A stretch of 26,938 nt of DNA from PHAA01 sp964584415. Lineage in GTDB: Bacteria; Bacillota; Syntrophomonadia; Syntrophomonadales; Syntrophomonadaceae. Position numbers and translations under genes: made by a program. This document shows, piece by piece, positions 14,926 through 21,459 of the stretch (positions are counted from its first letter, which is position 1; each line of letters starts with the position of its first letter). Under the pieces are notes generated by a model, which was not told the origin of the DNA, made no database searches, and saw nothing but the letters and a program-made list of their open reading frames with translations. The stretch lies in contig CAZOZX010000019.1 of the NCBI GenBank assembly GCA_964584415.1, positions 1 to 26,938 of the forward strand, written 5' to 3'.

Positions 14926-15342
14926 ATGAAATCTTACCGTAAAGAATTGCATATACACATTCCTGCCCGCAGGGGGCTGCAGAACATAACCCGCCAGGTC
15001 CAGCAGGCTGTAAACGAGAGCGGTGTCAAAGAAGGTCTGGTACTGGTTAATCCCATGCACATCACCGCCAGCGTATTTATCAATGACGATGAGAGTGGCT
15101 TACACCACGATTATGAGGTGTGGTTGGAGAAGCTGGCTCCGGAAAAGCCCTACAGCCAGTACCGCCATAACGGCTTTGAGGATAATGCGGATGCCCACAT
15201 GAAACGGACCATTATGGGGCGAGAGGTAGTAGTGGCGATCACTAATGGCAAACTCGATTTCGGAACTTGGGAGCAGATATTCTATTTTGAGTTTGATGGC
15301 AAAAGGGACAAACGGGTACTGATCAAAATAATCGGGGAATAA
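14926..15342 (+). CDS. YjbQ/UPF0047 family protein (secondary thiamine-phosphate synthase type)
   Basis: The 138-residue single-domain protein belongs to UPF0047 (YjbQ). The family hallmarks NPMHITASVFINDDESGLHHDYEVWLEKL and HNGFEDNADAHMKRTIMG are both present and hold conserved acidic and histidine residues in a metal-like site. Members show weak thiamine-phosphate synthase activity in complementation tests; the true substrate is unsettled. The ATG has a CCGGAGG Shine-Dalgarno eight bases upstream. A flavodoxin-ferredoxin gene starts 17 bases after its stop and probably shares its message. Confidence 0.9.
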   Translation: MKSYRKELHIHIPARRGLQNITRQVQQAVNESGVKEGLVLVNPMHITASVFINDDESGLHHDYEVWLEKLAPEKPYSQYRHNGFEDNADAHMKRTIMGREVVVAITNGKLDFGTWEQIFYFEFDGKRDKRVLIKIIGE

Positions 15343-15359
15343 TAAAAGGGAGCGGGTTG

Positions 15360-16145
15360 ATGGATAGACAGCTGCACTTGCTTTATTTTAGCGCCACCGG
15401 CACCACTGCCCGGGTGGTAAAAGCTATTGCGGAGGGTATAGGTGCCCGCGCTAAGGAATATGATCTAACCATGCCTTTTTACCGGGCGCGGGAGGTGAAC
15501 TATGGCCAAAACGATGTGGTTATTGTGGGCTCACCAGTGTATGGGGGCAGGATCCCTAATTTTCTGGCTGATTATTTGGCTCAGGTAAAAGGGCAAAATA
15601 CTCCTGCGGTCCTGGTGGTGGTTTACGGTAACCGCGATTACGATGATGCCTTGCGGGAACTGCAGGATATATTGGAACCTAATGGTTTTATCGGTATTGC
15701 CGGGGCAGCCTTTATCGGAGAGCATTCCTACACCAATAAAGTAGCCACCGGCAGGCCCGACCGGGACGATCTAGAGGCGGCCCGTGATTTCGGCGCAAGA
15801 ATTAACGCTAAGCTGGCCACCTTAAAAGACATATCCGCTGTTTCCCGGTTAATGGTTAAGGGAAATTCCCCTTATAAAGACCGCGCTCCCCAATTGCTGA
15901 TCGCCCCCAAAATCAATCAGAGTTGTACCCAGTGCGGGATGTGTGCGGAACAATGCCCTATGCAGGCCATAAATTGGAATAATTTTAACGACATAGATGC
16001 AGGTAAATGCATTCTGTGCTGTAGTTGTGTGAAAAGATGCCCGGTTAGTGCTATTTCTATCAGTCATGAACGGATCGACAAGATAAGGCAAATGCTGATC
16101 AATGATTTTAGTGCGATTAGAAAGGAACCGGAAATTTTTATATAG
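15360..16145 (+). CDS. EFR1-type flavodoxin-ferredoxin fusion protein
   Basis: The 261-residue redox protein has an N-terminal flavodoxin-like domain with the FMN phosphate loop SATGTT (residues 11-16) and the GSPVYGGRIP loop. A C-terminal bacterial ferredoxin domain follows, with two 4Fe-4S motifs: Cys189-x2-Cys192-x2-Cys195-x3-Cys199-Pro, and Cys217-x2-Cys220-x2-Cys223-x3-Cys227-Pro. Cys221 is an extra cysteine in the second cluster. Such EFR1 fusions are common in anaerobic clostridia and presumably shuttle electrons between flavin and ferredoxin partners; the partner is unknown. TTG 15357 and ATG 15360 are adjacent starts; the ATG has GGGAG seven bases upstream and is preferred. Confidence 0.9.
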   Translation: MDRQLHLLYFSATGTTARVVKAIAEGIGARAKEYDLTMPFYRAREVNYGQNDVVIVGSPVYGGRIPNFLADYLAQVKGQNTPAVLVVVYGNRDYDDALRELQDILEPNGFIGIAGAAFIGEHSYTNKVATGRPDRDDLEAARDFGARINAKLATLKDISAVSRLMVKGNSPYKDRAPQLLIAPKINQSCTQCGMCAEQCPMQAINWNNFNDIDAGKCILCCSCVKRCPVSAISISHERIDKIRQMLINDFSAIRKEPEIFI

Positions 16146-16185
16146 GTGACGAGTGGATTATAAACCTAACCCAACTCAAATCCTC

Positions 16186-16213
16186 GCCGTAAACATTATG
16201 TTGGCGGCTTTTT
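16186..16213 (+). terminator. Terminator after the flavodoxin-ferredoxin gene
   Basis: A stem of GCCG..AAC with GTT..CGGC (one mismatch, one G-T pair) and a small loop is followed by five T residues and TCGTCTT. It ends the yjbQ-EFR1 unit. Confidence 0.7.
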
Positions 16214-16279
16214 CGTCTTGCCCTGCAGGGAAGGTTTTTTTCCAGAGACTGCTTGAAACAAATAAAGTGTAAAATATAA

Positions 16280-16308
16280 TTGACATATTATCATATATAT
16301 AATACACT
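16280..16308 (+). promoter_or_regulatory. Promoter with internal dyad for the XRE regulator gene
   Basis: A perfect TTGACA (16280-16285) is followed 17 bases later by TACACT (16303-16308). The spacer holds the inverted repeat TATTAT-N7-ATAATA (16286-16304). This fits an autoregulatory operator for the XRE protein encoded 36 bases downstream (inferred). A TATAAT at 16298 is only 12 bases from the -35 and is not usable with it. Confidence 0.5.
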
Positions 16309-16344
16309 GATTTCAGCAAGCGATGTGAAGTCAGGGGTGATAGG

Positions 16345-16554
16345 TTGGGTAAAAATCTAAAATTAAAGTCAGCCCGGGCGGCCAAGGACATGTCCCAAAA
16401 GGATTTGGCCGATGCGGTCGGTGTGACTCGCCAGACCATTAATGCCATTGAAAGCGGGGATTACAATCCCACCATTAAATTATGCATCGCAATTTGTAAA
16501 GTGCTGGGCAGGACCTTAAACGACATCTTCTGGGAGGGGGATAACCATGAATAA
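16345..16554 (+). CDS. Small XRE-family transcriptional regulator
   Basis: The 69-residue protein is little more than one Cro/CI-type helix-turn-helix. The DNA-binding core is MSQKDLADAVGVTRQTINAIESGDYNPTIKLCIAICKVLG (about 16-55). This short type (YgzD/YozG-like) usually represses its own operon. The TTG start has AGGGGTGA about seven bases upstream. It overlaps the next gene by eight bases, so regulator and membrane protein are co-translated. The dyad in its promoter (16286-16304) is the likely binding site. Confidence 0.9.
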   Translation: MGKNLKLKSARAAKDMSQKDLADAVGVTRQTINAIESGDYNPTIKLCIAICKVLGRTLNDIFWEGDNHE

Positions 16555-16981
16555 AAATGGACTTGATGAAATGCAGTTGAACAAAAGGAACCAAATCGGC
16601 AACCAATGCTTTTTGTTACTGCTCTATTTGTTAATGATTGATGCTGGTATGTATGGATTTGGATTCCGCTGGGTCAGTTATCCGGCTAATGTCATGATTA
16701 TTCTTACGATATGCTCGGGTATTTATGCGGTTCGGTTGATAGCCGGTAATGCTTACGTAGGACCTTCGGCTGGGAAGGAAAGAACCGCCCTGCGCACTAT
16801 ATTGACTACTTTGATCGCAGTAGGGATGGGCTTTGCGGTAGTATTTTTGCTCAAGACGGCTAATTTCAGCACCAGCAATATTGACAATATGGCGGCTCCC
16901 GTGCTGTTTATCACCGCTGCCGTAGCGATTACGATCACGGCGACGGTTGCGATTATAAATTATGTTCAGAATAAGGACTGA
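16547..16981 (+). CDS. Uncharacterised four-helix membrane protein paired with XRE regulator
   Basis: The 144-residue protein has four predicted hydrophobic segments (about 22-36, 47-66, 83-102 and 114-138) and short polar loops. I do not recognise a functional domain. Small membrane proteins of this kind are often encoded right after short XRE regulators in Firmicutes. The ATG at 16547 lies inside the end of the regulator gene (GGGAGG is 10 bases upstream), which shows strict coupling. The regulator probably controls its level; the function is unknown. Confidence 0.75.
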   Translation: MNKNGLDEMQLNKRNQIGNQCFLLLLYLLMIDAGMYGFGFRWVSYPANVMIILTICSGIYAVRLIAGNAYVGPSAGKERTALRTILTTLIAVGMGFAVVFLLKTANFSTSNIDNMAAPVLFITAAVAITITATVAIINYVQNKD

Positions 16982-17068
16982 TTAATTGATATCTAATTAC
17001 ACGAGAGGATTTACCATATAATATATAATAGATTGATCATTTTAGTGGAAAGTTAAGGAGCCAAACCT

Positions 17069-18274
17069 GTGATCAAATTCATTATCCGCCACTGGGTGAT
17101 GGACTATGAAAATGTAATCGACAAGAAGGTCCGGGAGTCCTATATCATCCTCTCGGGGATTATCGGGATTTGCTGCAACGCGCTGTTATTTGCTGCCAAG
17201 CTTTCGGCCGGACTGTTGGTAAACAGCATCGCCATCATATCCGATGCCTTTAACAATCTGACCGATATGGGATCTTCACTGGTTGCAATCCTGGGCGCCA
17301 AGCTGAGCACCAAACCGCCTGATGAAGAGCATCCCTACGGGCATGGACGGTTTGAATATTTGGCTTCCCTGGTCATAGCTTTAATAATTTTCGGGGTTGG
17401 TATTGAACTGCTGCGGGATTCATTCAATAAACTGATTCATCCCGAAAAGGTGATTTTCAGCTATACAGTCTTGATTATCCTGGGCTTGTCAGTACTGGTC
17501 AAACTTTGGATGTTCTCTTACAACCTTTATATAGCCAGAAAAATCAAGTCCGGGATCAACCGCGGTACGGCTTATGATAGTTTGAATGACAGCATCGCTA
17601 CCAGCCTGGTATTAGTGACAATGGTGTTGGGACGTTTTGTGGATTTTCCCATGGATGGGCTGGTCGGGATGGCCATATCGTTATTCATTCTTTATGCGGG
17701 TTTTGACATCGCCCGTGATACGGTGAGCCTACTGTTGGGATCGGCTCCAGACCCGGTGGTGGCGGCCCGCATTACTGAGATAGTCAGCGCCGGTAAACAT
17801 GTGGTAGGTACCCACGATTTGGAGTTACACGACTATGGACCCAATCGGGTTATGGCCTCAATCCACGCCGAAGTACCGGACTACATGAACATTGTAGAAG
17901 TGCATTCTTCTATTGACACCCTGGAACACAGAATTGCTGATGAGTTGGGCATTGATATCGTGGTCCATATGGATCCCATTTCTACTGATGACTATGTAAT
18001 CGCCAAGGCCAAGGCTGAAATAGAAGCCTGTATCGAAGATATGACTAAAGACATTGCTATTCGCAATTTCCGAATTGCCCAGGCGGAAAATAAGGTCATT
18101 GTGATCTTTGATCTGGAGATCCTGAGGGCTATTCCCGAAATACAATATATAAGAGTAGCCCGGCAGGTGAGGGAAAAAATTGAGAGTGGATGTACCAGTT
18201 ACGAAGTGGTAATTAATAAAGTTGGCAGAAATATAGCAGTCAAAAATCAAAATCAGCCTACTGCAAAGCCGTAG
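17069..18274 (+). CDS. Cation diffusion facilitator, probable Mn(II) exporter
   Basis: The 401-residue CDF transporter expels divalent metal in exchange for protons. It has an N-terminal cytoplasmic tail, six membrane helices (about 25-220) and a C-terminal dimerisation domain of about 90 residues plus a further domain. The transport-site residues are Asn62-x3-Asp66 (in SDAFNNLTD, helix 2) and Asp170-x3-Asp174 (in YDSLND, helix 5). This N-D/D-D pattern is known from manganese-type CDFs such as MntE, while zinc exporters use H-D. HPYGHGRFEYLASL is the family loop signature. The GTG start has AAGGAG eight bases upstream, and AT-rich DNA with TATAAT-like motifs (17020-17030) precedes it. Confidence 0.9.
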   Translation: MIKFIIRHWVMDYENVIDKKVRESYIILSGIIGICCNALLFAAKLSAGLLVNSIAIISDAFNNLTDMGSSLVAILGAKLSTKPPDEEHPYGHGRFEYLASLVIALIIFGVGIELLRDSFNKLIHPEKVIFSYTVLIILGLSVLVKLWMFSYNLYIARKIKSGINRGTAYDSLNDSIATSLVLVTMVLGRFVDFPMDGLVGMAISLFILYAGFDIARDTVSLLLGSAPDPVVAARITEIVSAGKHVVGTHDLELHDYGPNRVMASIHAEVPDYMNIVEVHSSIDTLEHRIADELGIDIVVHMDPISTDDYVIAKAKAEIEACIEDMTKDIAIRNFRIAQAENKVIVIFDLEILRAIPEIQYIRVARQVREKIESGCTSYEVVINKVGRNIAVKNQNQPTAKP

Positions 18275-18339
18275 CCTGCTGACGCATTTGAGGCAGGTGT
18301 AGTTTTCAATCTGAAGGTATAATTTTAGTGTAAACCTTT

Positions 18340-18383
18340 AATCGCTGGACCCGAGTAGTTCTTTTTGGGCTCAGCGATTTTTT
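18340..18383 (+). terminator. Terminator after the CDF gene
   Basis: AATCGCTG pairs with CAGCGATT, with an inner CCC/GGG separated by two mismatches, and is followed by TTTTTT. A weaker hairpin (CCTGC/GCAGG) lies directly after the CDF stop. Confidence 0.8.
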
Positions 18384-18405
18384 GTTGATTTTGTCTAAAT
18401 ACCCC

Positions 18406-18434
18406 TTGTTTCTATCACCTTGTTACAGCATAAT
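18406..18434 (+). promoter_or_regulatory. Candidate promoter for the diguanylate cyclase gene
   Basis: TTGTTT (18406-18411), 17 bases, then CATAAT (18429-18434). It would give a leader of about 130 bases before the ATG at 18571. No c-di-GMP riboswitch was recognised in the leader. Confidence 0.45.
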
Positions 18435-18570
18435 GGAGAATCATAAGGAATCAGGAACAATTATATTGAAATTGCACATAATCAGGCTCCTAGGTCACCT
18501 CAAAAGCATCACTGGGACCCCCTTAGATAAGACTCGATGAACGAAAAAATATGACTTTGCAGAGGTAATT

Positions 18571-19701
18571 ATGACAGCTCTAAAAACCTTTGATGCCAGC
18601 CTTTTATCCTTATTGATACTAATACTGATATACCTAAATTCTTTTGGACATCTTGAATATGTTTTCACCGATTTCAAATTATACATTCAGCTGGTTCAAA
18701 CCAATATTATTCTTTTGGTGCTGGACCTATCCGGCTGGGCTGTAAATGGATTGCCGGGATACGCGCCCTTTCTAGGCAATCTCATGTTCAACCTTATGCT
18801 TTATATGTTTGCGCCGGTGGCTGCTATACTATGGATTTTATATGTCAATTTTCAGGTTTATCATGATGAAGATAGGATAAAAAAAATCAATTATCTTCTG
18901 CTCGTCATTTTCCTCATCAACGCTGCTCTGTCGGTAATAAGCCTTCACACCGGCTGGTATTTCAATGTCGATGAATACAACCAATACCATCGCGGAGATT
19001 ATTATTGGGTCCATGTAGCCATTTGTTTCGGTTTGCTGATATTTTCCGCCATATTCATTTTATTCAATGGAAAGTTAATTAAGAGAACTCATTTTTATTC
19101 AATGTTGTTATTTGTTTGGCTGCCCATGGTTGGCGCAGCCATTCAGGCCCTATATTACGGTTATTCTTTAGCCTGGATAGGGATGATGTTGTCGCTGCTG
19201 ATAATATACTGGAATATTCAGCTGCATGGCATGAACACCGATTATCTGACCGGGATATTCAACCGGCGGCAGCTGGATAATTACATAAAGGATAAAATAC
19301 GTAACAGTACGGAGGCCAAGTCATTTTCGGCTATTTTGATCGATGTCAATGAATTCAAGCACATTAACGATAAATTTGGGCATGATGTAGGTGATGATGC
19401 CCTGAAAATTTCAGCTGATATAGTAAGAAAAAGCGTGCGCCGGGATGATTTCGTAGCCCGCTACGGTGGAGACGAGTTTTTTGTCATCCTTGATATTAAC
19501 AACCGTGAATTGCTGGAACGAGCTGTGGCCAGAATACGAAGCAATGTTGAAAAGTTCAACCTGGAAGGGCAAAAACCGTATAAGTTAAGTTTCAGCATAG
19601 GCTATGACTTGTATGACTGGAAATCATCCATGAAGTCCAGTGATTTCATGAAGCATGTTGACACCATTATGTATACTGACAAGAAAGCTCGGAGTGCGTA
19701 G
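18571..19701 (+). CDS. Membrane-bound diguanylate cyclase (GGDEF)
   Basis: The 376-residue protein has seven or so N-terminal hydrophobic helices (about 10-215), probably a sensor, and a C-terminal GGDEF domain. The active-site motif is exactly GGDEF (299-303). An RxxD inhibitory site (RRDD, 290-293) lies five residues before it, so feedback inhibition by c-di-GMP is expected. DYLTGIFNRRQLDNYI and IDVNEFKHINDKFGHDVGDD are typical of active cyclases that join two GTP into c-di-GMP. No EAL domain is attached. Its ligand and output are unknown. The ATG has a modest Shine-Dalgarno (AGAGGT). Confidence 0.92.
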   Translation: MTALKTFDASLLSLLILILIYLNSFGHLEYVFTDFKLYIQLVQTNIILLVLDLSGWAVNGLPGYAPFLGNLMFNLMLYMFAPVAAILWILYVNFQVYHDEDRIKKINYLLLVIFLINAALSVISLHTGWYFNVDEYNQYHRGDYYWVHVAICFGLLIFSAIFILFNGKLIKRTHFYSMLLFVWLPMVGAAIQALYYGYSLAWIGMMLSLLIIYWNIQLHGMNTDYLTGIFNRRQLDNYIKDKIRNSTEAKSFSAILIDVNEFKHINDKFGHDVGDDALKISADIVRKSVRRDDFVARYGGDEFFVILDINNRELLERAVARIRSNVEKFNLEGQKPYKLSFSIGYDLYDWKSSMKSSDFMKHVDTIMYTDKKARSA

Positions 19702-19775
19702 CGCCGCTGCTGAACCTCGTGGGGCTAAAGCCGCATGTATTCGGTACACTATATTACGTTATGGAGGTTGTTACA

Positions 19776-19949
19776 GTGTTTGGAAATGTAGGCCCTTGGG
19801 AATTAATACTCATTCTGGCCGTGGTGCTGATTATATTTGGTCCCGGCAAACTACCGCAGGTTGGAGAGTCTATAGGAAAGGCGATGAACAGCTTTAAACG
19901 GGCTCAAGCCGGCGACTTGGATGACCAGCCTAAAAAAGAGCTTAGTTAA
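19776..19949 (+). CDS. tatA: Twin-arginine translocase subunit TatA
   Basis: The 57-residue protein has a short N-terminal membrane helix (WELILILAVVLIIF), the FGPGKLPQ hinge and an amphipathic helix (GESIGKAMNSFKRA), then an acidic tail. TatA oligomers form the pore that carries folded twin-arginine proteins across the membrane. Longer in-frame starts exist, but the GTG at 19776 has GGAGG eight bases upstream and gives the usual length. No tatC is in this window, so the gene stands alone. A TatE-like or dual TatA/B role, as in minimal TatAC systems, cannot be excluded. Confidence 0.93.
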   Translation: MFGNVGPWELILILAVVLIIFGPGKLPQVGESIGKAMNSFKRAQAGDLDDQPKKELS

Positions 19950-19976
19950 TTTGGGACAGTAACAGTGGGAAATTAG

Positions 19977-20016
19977 ACGACCTGATCCAAACAAATTGGA
20001 CCGGGTCGTTTCTTTT
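19977..20016 (+). terminator. Terminator after tatA
   Basis: ACGACC..TCCAA pairs with TTGGA..GGTCGT (14 positions, one mismatch and one G-T pair), with a 5-base loop, and is followed by TTTCTTTT. Confidence 0.8.
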
Positions 20017-20109
20017 GGTGCCCATACTGCGTTTATTCCGCCTGCAGTTTCGGATCCACCCTGATCCTCATCAGCCAATCTGAATATCGAAATTCATCCC
20101 TGCATAGCT

Positions 20110-20146
20110 ATTATTAGTATTTTGAATCGAGAGGAATACTAATAAT
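20110..20146. repeat. Perfect 12-bp inverted repeat enclosing the LCP ribosome binding site
   Basis: ATTATTAGTATT (20110-20121) and AATACTAATAAT (20135-20146) are exact reverse complements around a 13-base loop. The loop contains the Shine-Dalgarno (GAGAGG), and the right arm includes the first two bases of the ATG at 20145. As RNA it could hold back the start codon; as DNA it could be an operator. G+C content of the stem is low. Confidence 0.7.
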
Positions 20147-21026
20147 GAATAGAATTTTAGTGGCCCTTATAGCAGTGGTTTTGGTGGTAATTTTGACTCT
20201 CCTGAATATAGGGAAGGTATTGCCCTTATCGGTGCGGGAGATGTTGAAGGGCGGTAAGCCTGTAAATATTCTGCTATTGGGCATTGATGCGCGTCCGGAC
20301 GAGACAAACGCCCGTAGTGATACCATTATATTAAGCAGTTATAACCGCGCACTCAATAAAGCCGTCATGGTATGGGTACCGCGTGATACACGCATTACAT
20401 CACCCAACGCAAGCCAGAAGATCAATATGGTTACCCAGCTGCAGGGGCCGGAGGCCACCTGCAAAGAGGTAGGCAAATTATTGGGTACTAATGTGGATTA
20501 CTACGTGCTTACTAACTTTTCCAGTTTCGAAAAAATGATAGATATATTGGGTGGGGTATACATTGATGTGGATATCAATCTATCCAGCCCTGCTTCCGGA
20601 GTCTACCTTACCAAAGGATATAAGCGCTTGAACGGTAAGGAAGCTCTGAAATATGCCCGCTACCGGGGACGATTGGATGGGGATATCGGGCGTACCCAGC
20701 GCCAGCAGAAATTGATTAAAGCCTTGGCTCACCAGATCCTGCAAAGCGATTCTATTGATAAGATACCTGAATTATTGGCCGCCTTGCGCCAGAATGTGCA
20801 AACCAACCTTTCGGTCACCGACATGTTATACCTTGCCAATATCATGATTGCCTTAGATGAAGACGATATTGTGACTCAGACCTTGCCGGGACGTGCCTAT
20901 GCTGATCCCTTTTCCGGGGCCAGTTATTGGGAAGCAGACCGGCAGGTAGCAAGGAACCTGCTTGAGTCGTTGTTCAATGGCGAAACGTTTGAAATTGATC
21001 TGCAAGATTTGCCAGAAGCCAGATAA
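20145..21026 (+). CDS. LytR-CpsA-Psr (LCP) family protein
   Basis: The 293-residue protein has one N-terminal transmembrane helix (about 4-22) and an extracellular LCP domain. LCP enzymes move anionic polymers from undecaprenyl-pyrophosphate carriers to peptidoglycan. Motifs are the pyrophosphate-binding NILLLGIDARPDE..ARSDTIIL (41-63), MVWVPRDTRI, DILGGVYIDV, and the arginine-rich YARYRGRLDGDIGRTQRQQKLI. The arginines and aspartates that contact the lipid phosphate are kept. The start and Shine-Dalgarno lie within a 12-bp inverted repeat at 20110-20146, which suggests control of initiation. It is probably monocistronic, between tatA and a separately promoted padR. Confidence 0.92.
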   Translation: MNRILVALIAVVLVVILTLLNIGKVLPLSVREMLKGGKPVNILLLGIDARPDETNARSDTIILSSYNRALNKAVMVWVPRDTRITSPNASQKINMVTQLQGPEATCKEVGKLLGTNVDYYVLTNFSSFEKMIDILGGVYIDVDINLSSPASGVYLTKGYKRLNGKEALKYARYRGRLDGDIGRTQRQQKLIKALAHQILQSDSIDKIPELLAALRQNVQTNLSVTDMLYLANIMIALDEDDIVTQTLPGRAYADPFSGASYWEADRQVARNLLESLFNGETFEIDLQDLPEAR

Positions 21027-21035
21027 AATATTTTG

Positions 21036-21064
21036 TTGACATACATAGAAGTGCTAGGCATAAT
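21036..21064 (+). promoter_or_regulatory. Promoter for the padR operon
   Basis: A perfect TTGACA (21036-21041), 17 bases and CATAAT (21059-21064). One copy of a 21-base repeat (21041-21061) fills the spacer and the other (21074-21094) lies just past the -10, so a bound repressor would block RNA polymerase. Confidence 0.75.
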
Positions 21065-21094
21065 ATAAAATACATACATAGAACTATTAGGTAT
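21041..21094. repeat. Two direct repeats with internal dyad, putative PadR operators
   Basis: Copies at 21041-21061 and 21074-21094 share ATACATAGAA-N3-YTAGGYAT. The second copy has clear dyad symmetry, ATACnTA...TAnGTAT; the first keeps it less perfectly. The copies are 33 bp apart, about three helical turns, so dimers would bind on the same face. Confidence 0.65.
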
Positions 21095-21109
21095 AAGAGG
21101 GGGGATTGA

Positions 21110-21442
21110 ATGAATATATCGAAGGACTTGATTGCGGCCTCGGCCACCCCCCTAATCCTGGCTATTCTCAGGGAAAACGACAGTTACGGTTATGCGATTA
21201 TCAAACGTGTCAAGGAGATGTCGGAAAACCAGCTGGTTTGGACCGAAGGTATGCTTTACCCGGTTTTGCATCGCCTGGAGGAACAGCAGTTGATTGAATC
21301 CTACTGGGATAAATCTCAAGCTGGCCGGCAGCGCAAATACTACCGGATTTTGGAGCGAGGACGACAGGAATTGGAACTGCAAAGGCAACAATGGGAACTG
21401 GTACACTCGGCTCTGTCCAGGAGCTGGAGTAATGAAGGTTAA
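21110..21442 (+). CDS. PadR-family transcriptional regulator
   Basis: The 110-residue protein is a winged-helix PadR regulator of the short subfamily 2 type. Family landmarks are ILAILRENDSYGYAIIKRVKE (N-terminal helices), WTEGMLYPVLHRLEEQQLIESYW (recognition helix) and GRQRKYYRILERGRQEL (wing), followed by a C-terminal dimerisation helix. PadR proteins usually repress their own operon and release DNA on contact with a small molecule. The ATG has AGGGGGG about nine bases upstream. The next gene, a membrane protein, starts 17 bases after the stop, the common PadR-membrane-protein pairing. Putative operators are at 21041-21094. Confidence 0.94.
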   Translation: MNISKDLIAASATPLILAILRENDSYGYAIIKRVKEMSENQLVWTEGMLYPVLHRLEEQQLIESYWDKSQAGRQRKYYRILERGRQELELQRQQWELVHSALSRSWSNEG

Positions 21443-21459
21443 TTCTAAGGAGGTTTACT

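Noticed and set aside
16221..16230. CCCTGCAGGG followed by a T-run as a second terminator.
   Set aside because: It is a loopless palindrome and cannot form a stable hairpin. The real terminator is at 16186-16213.
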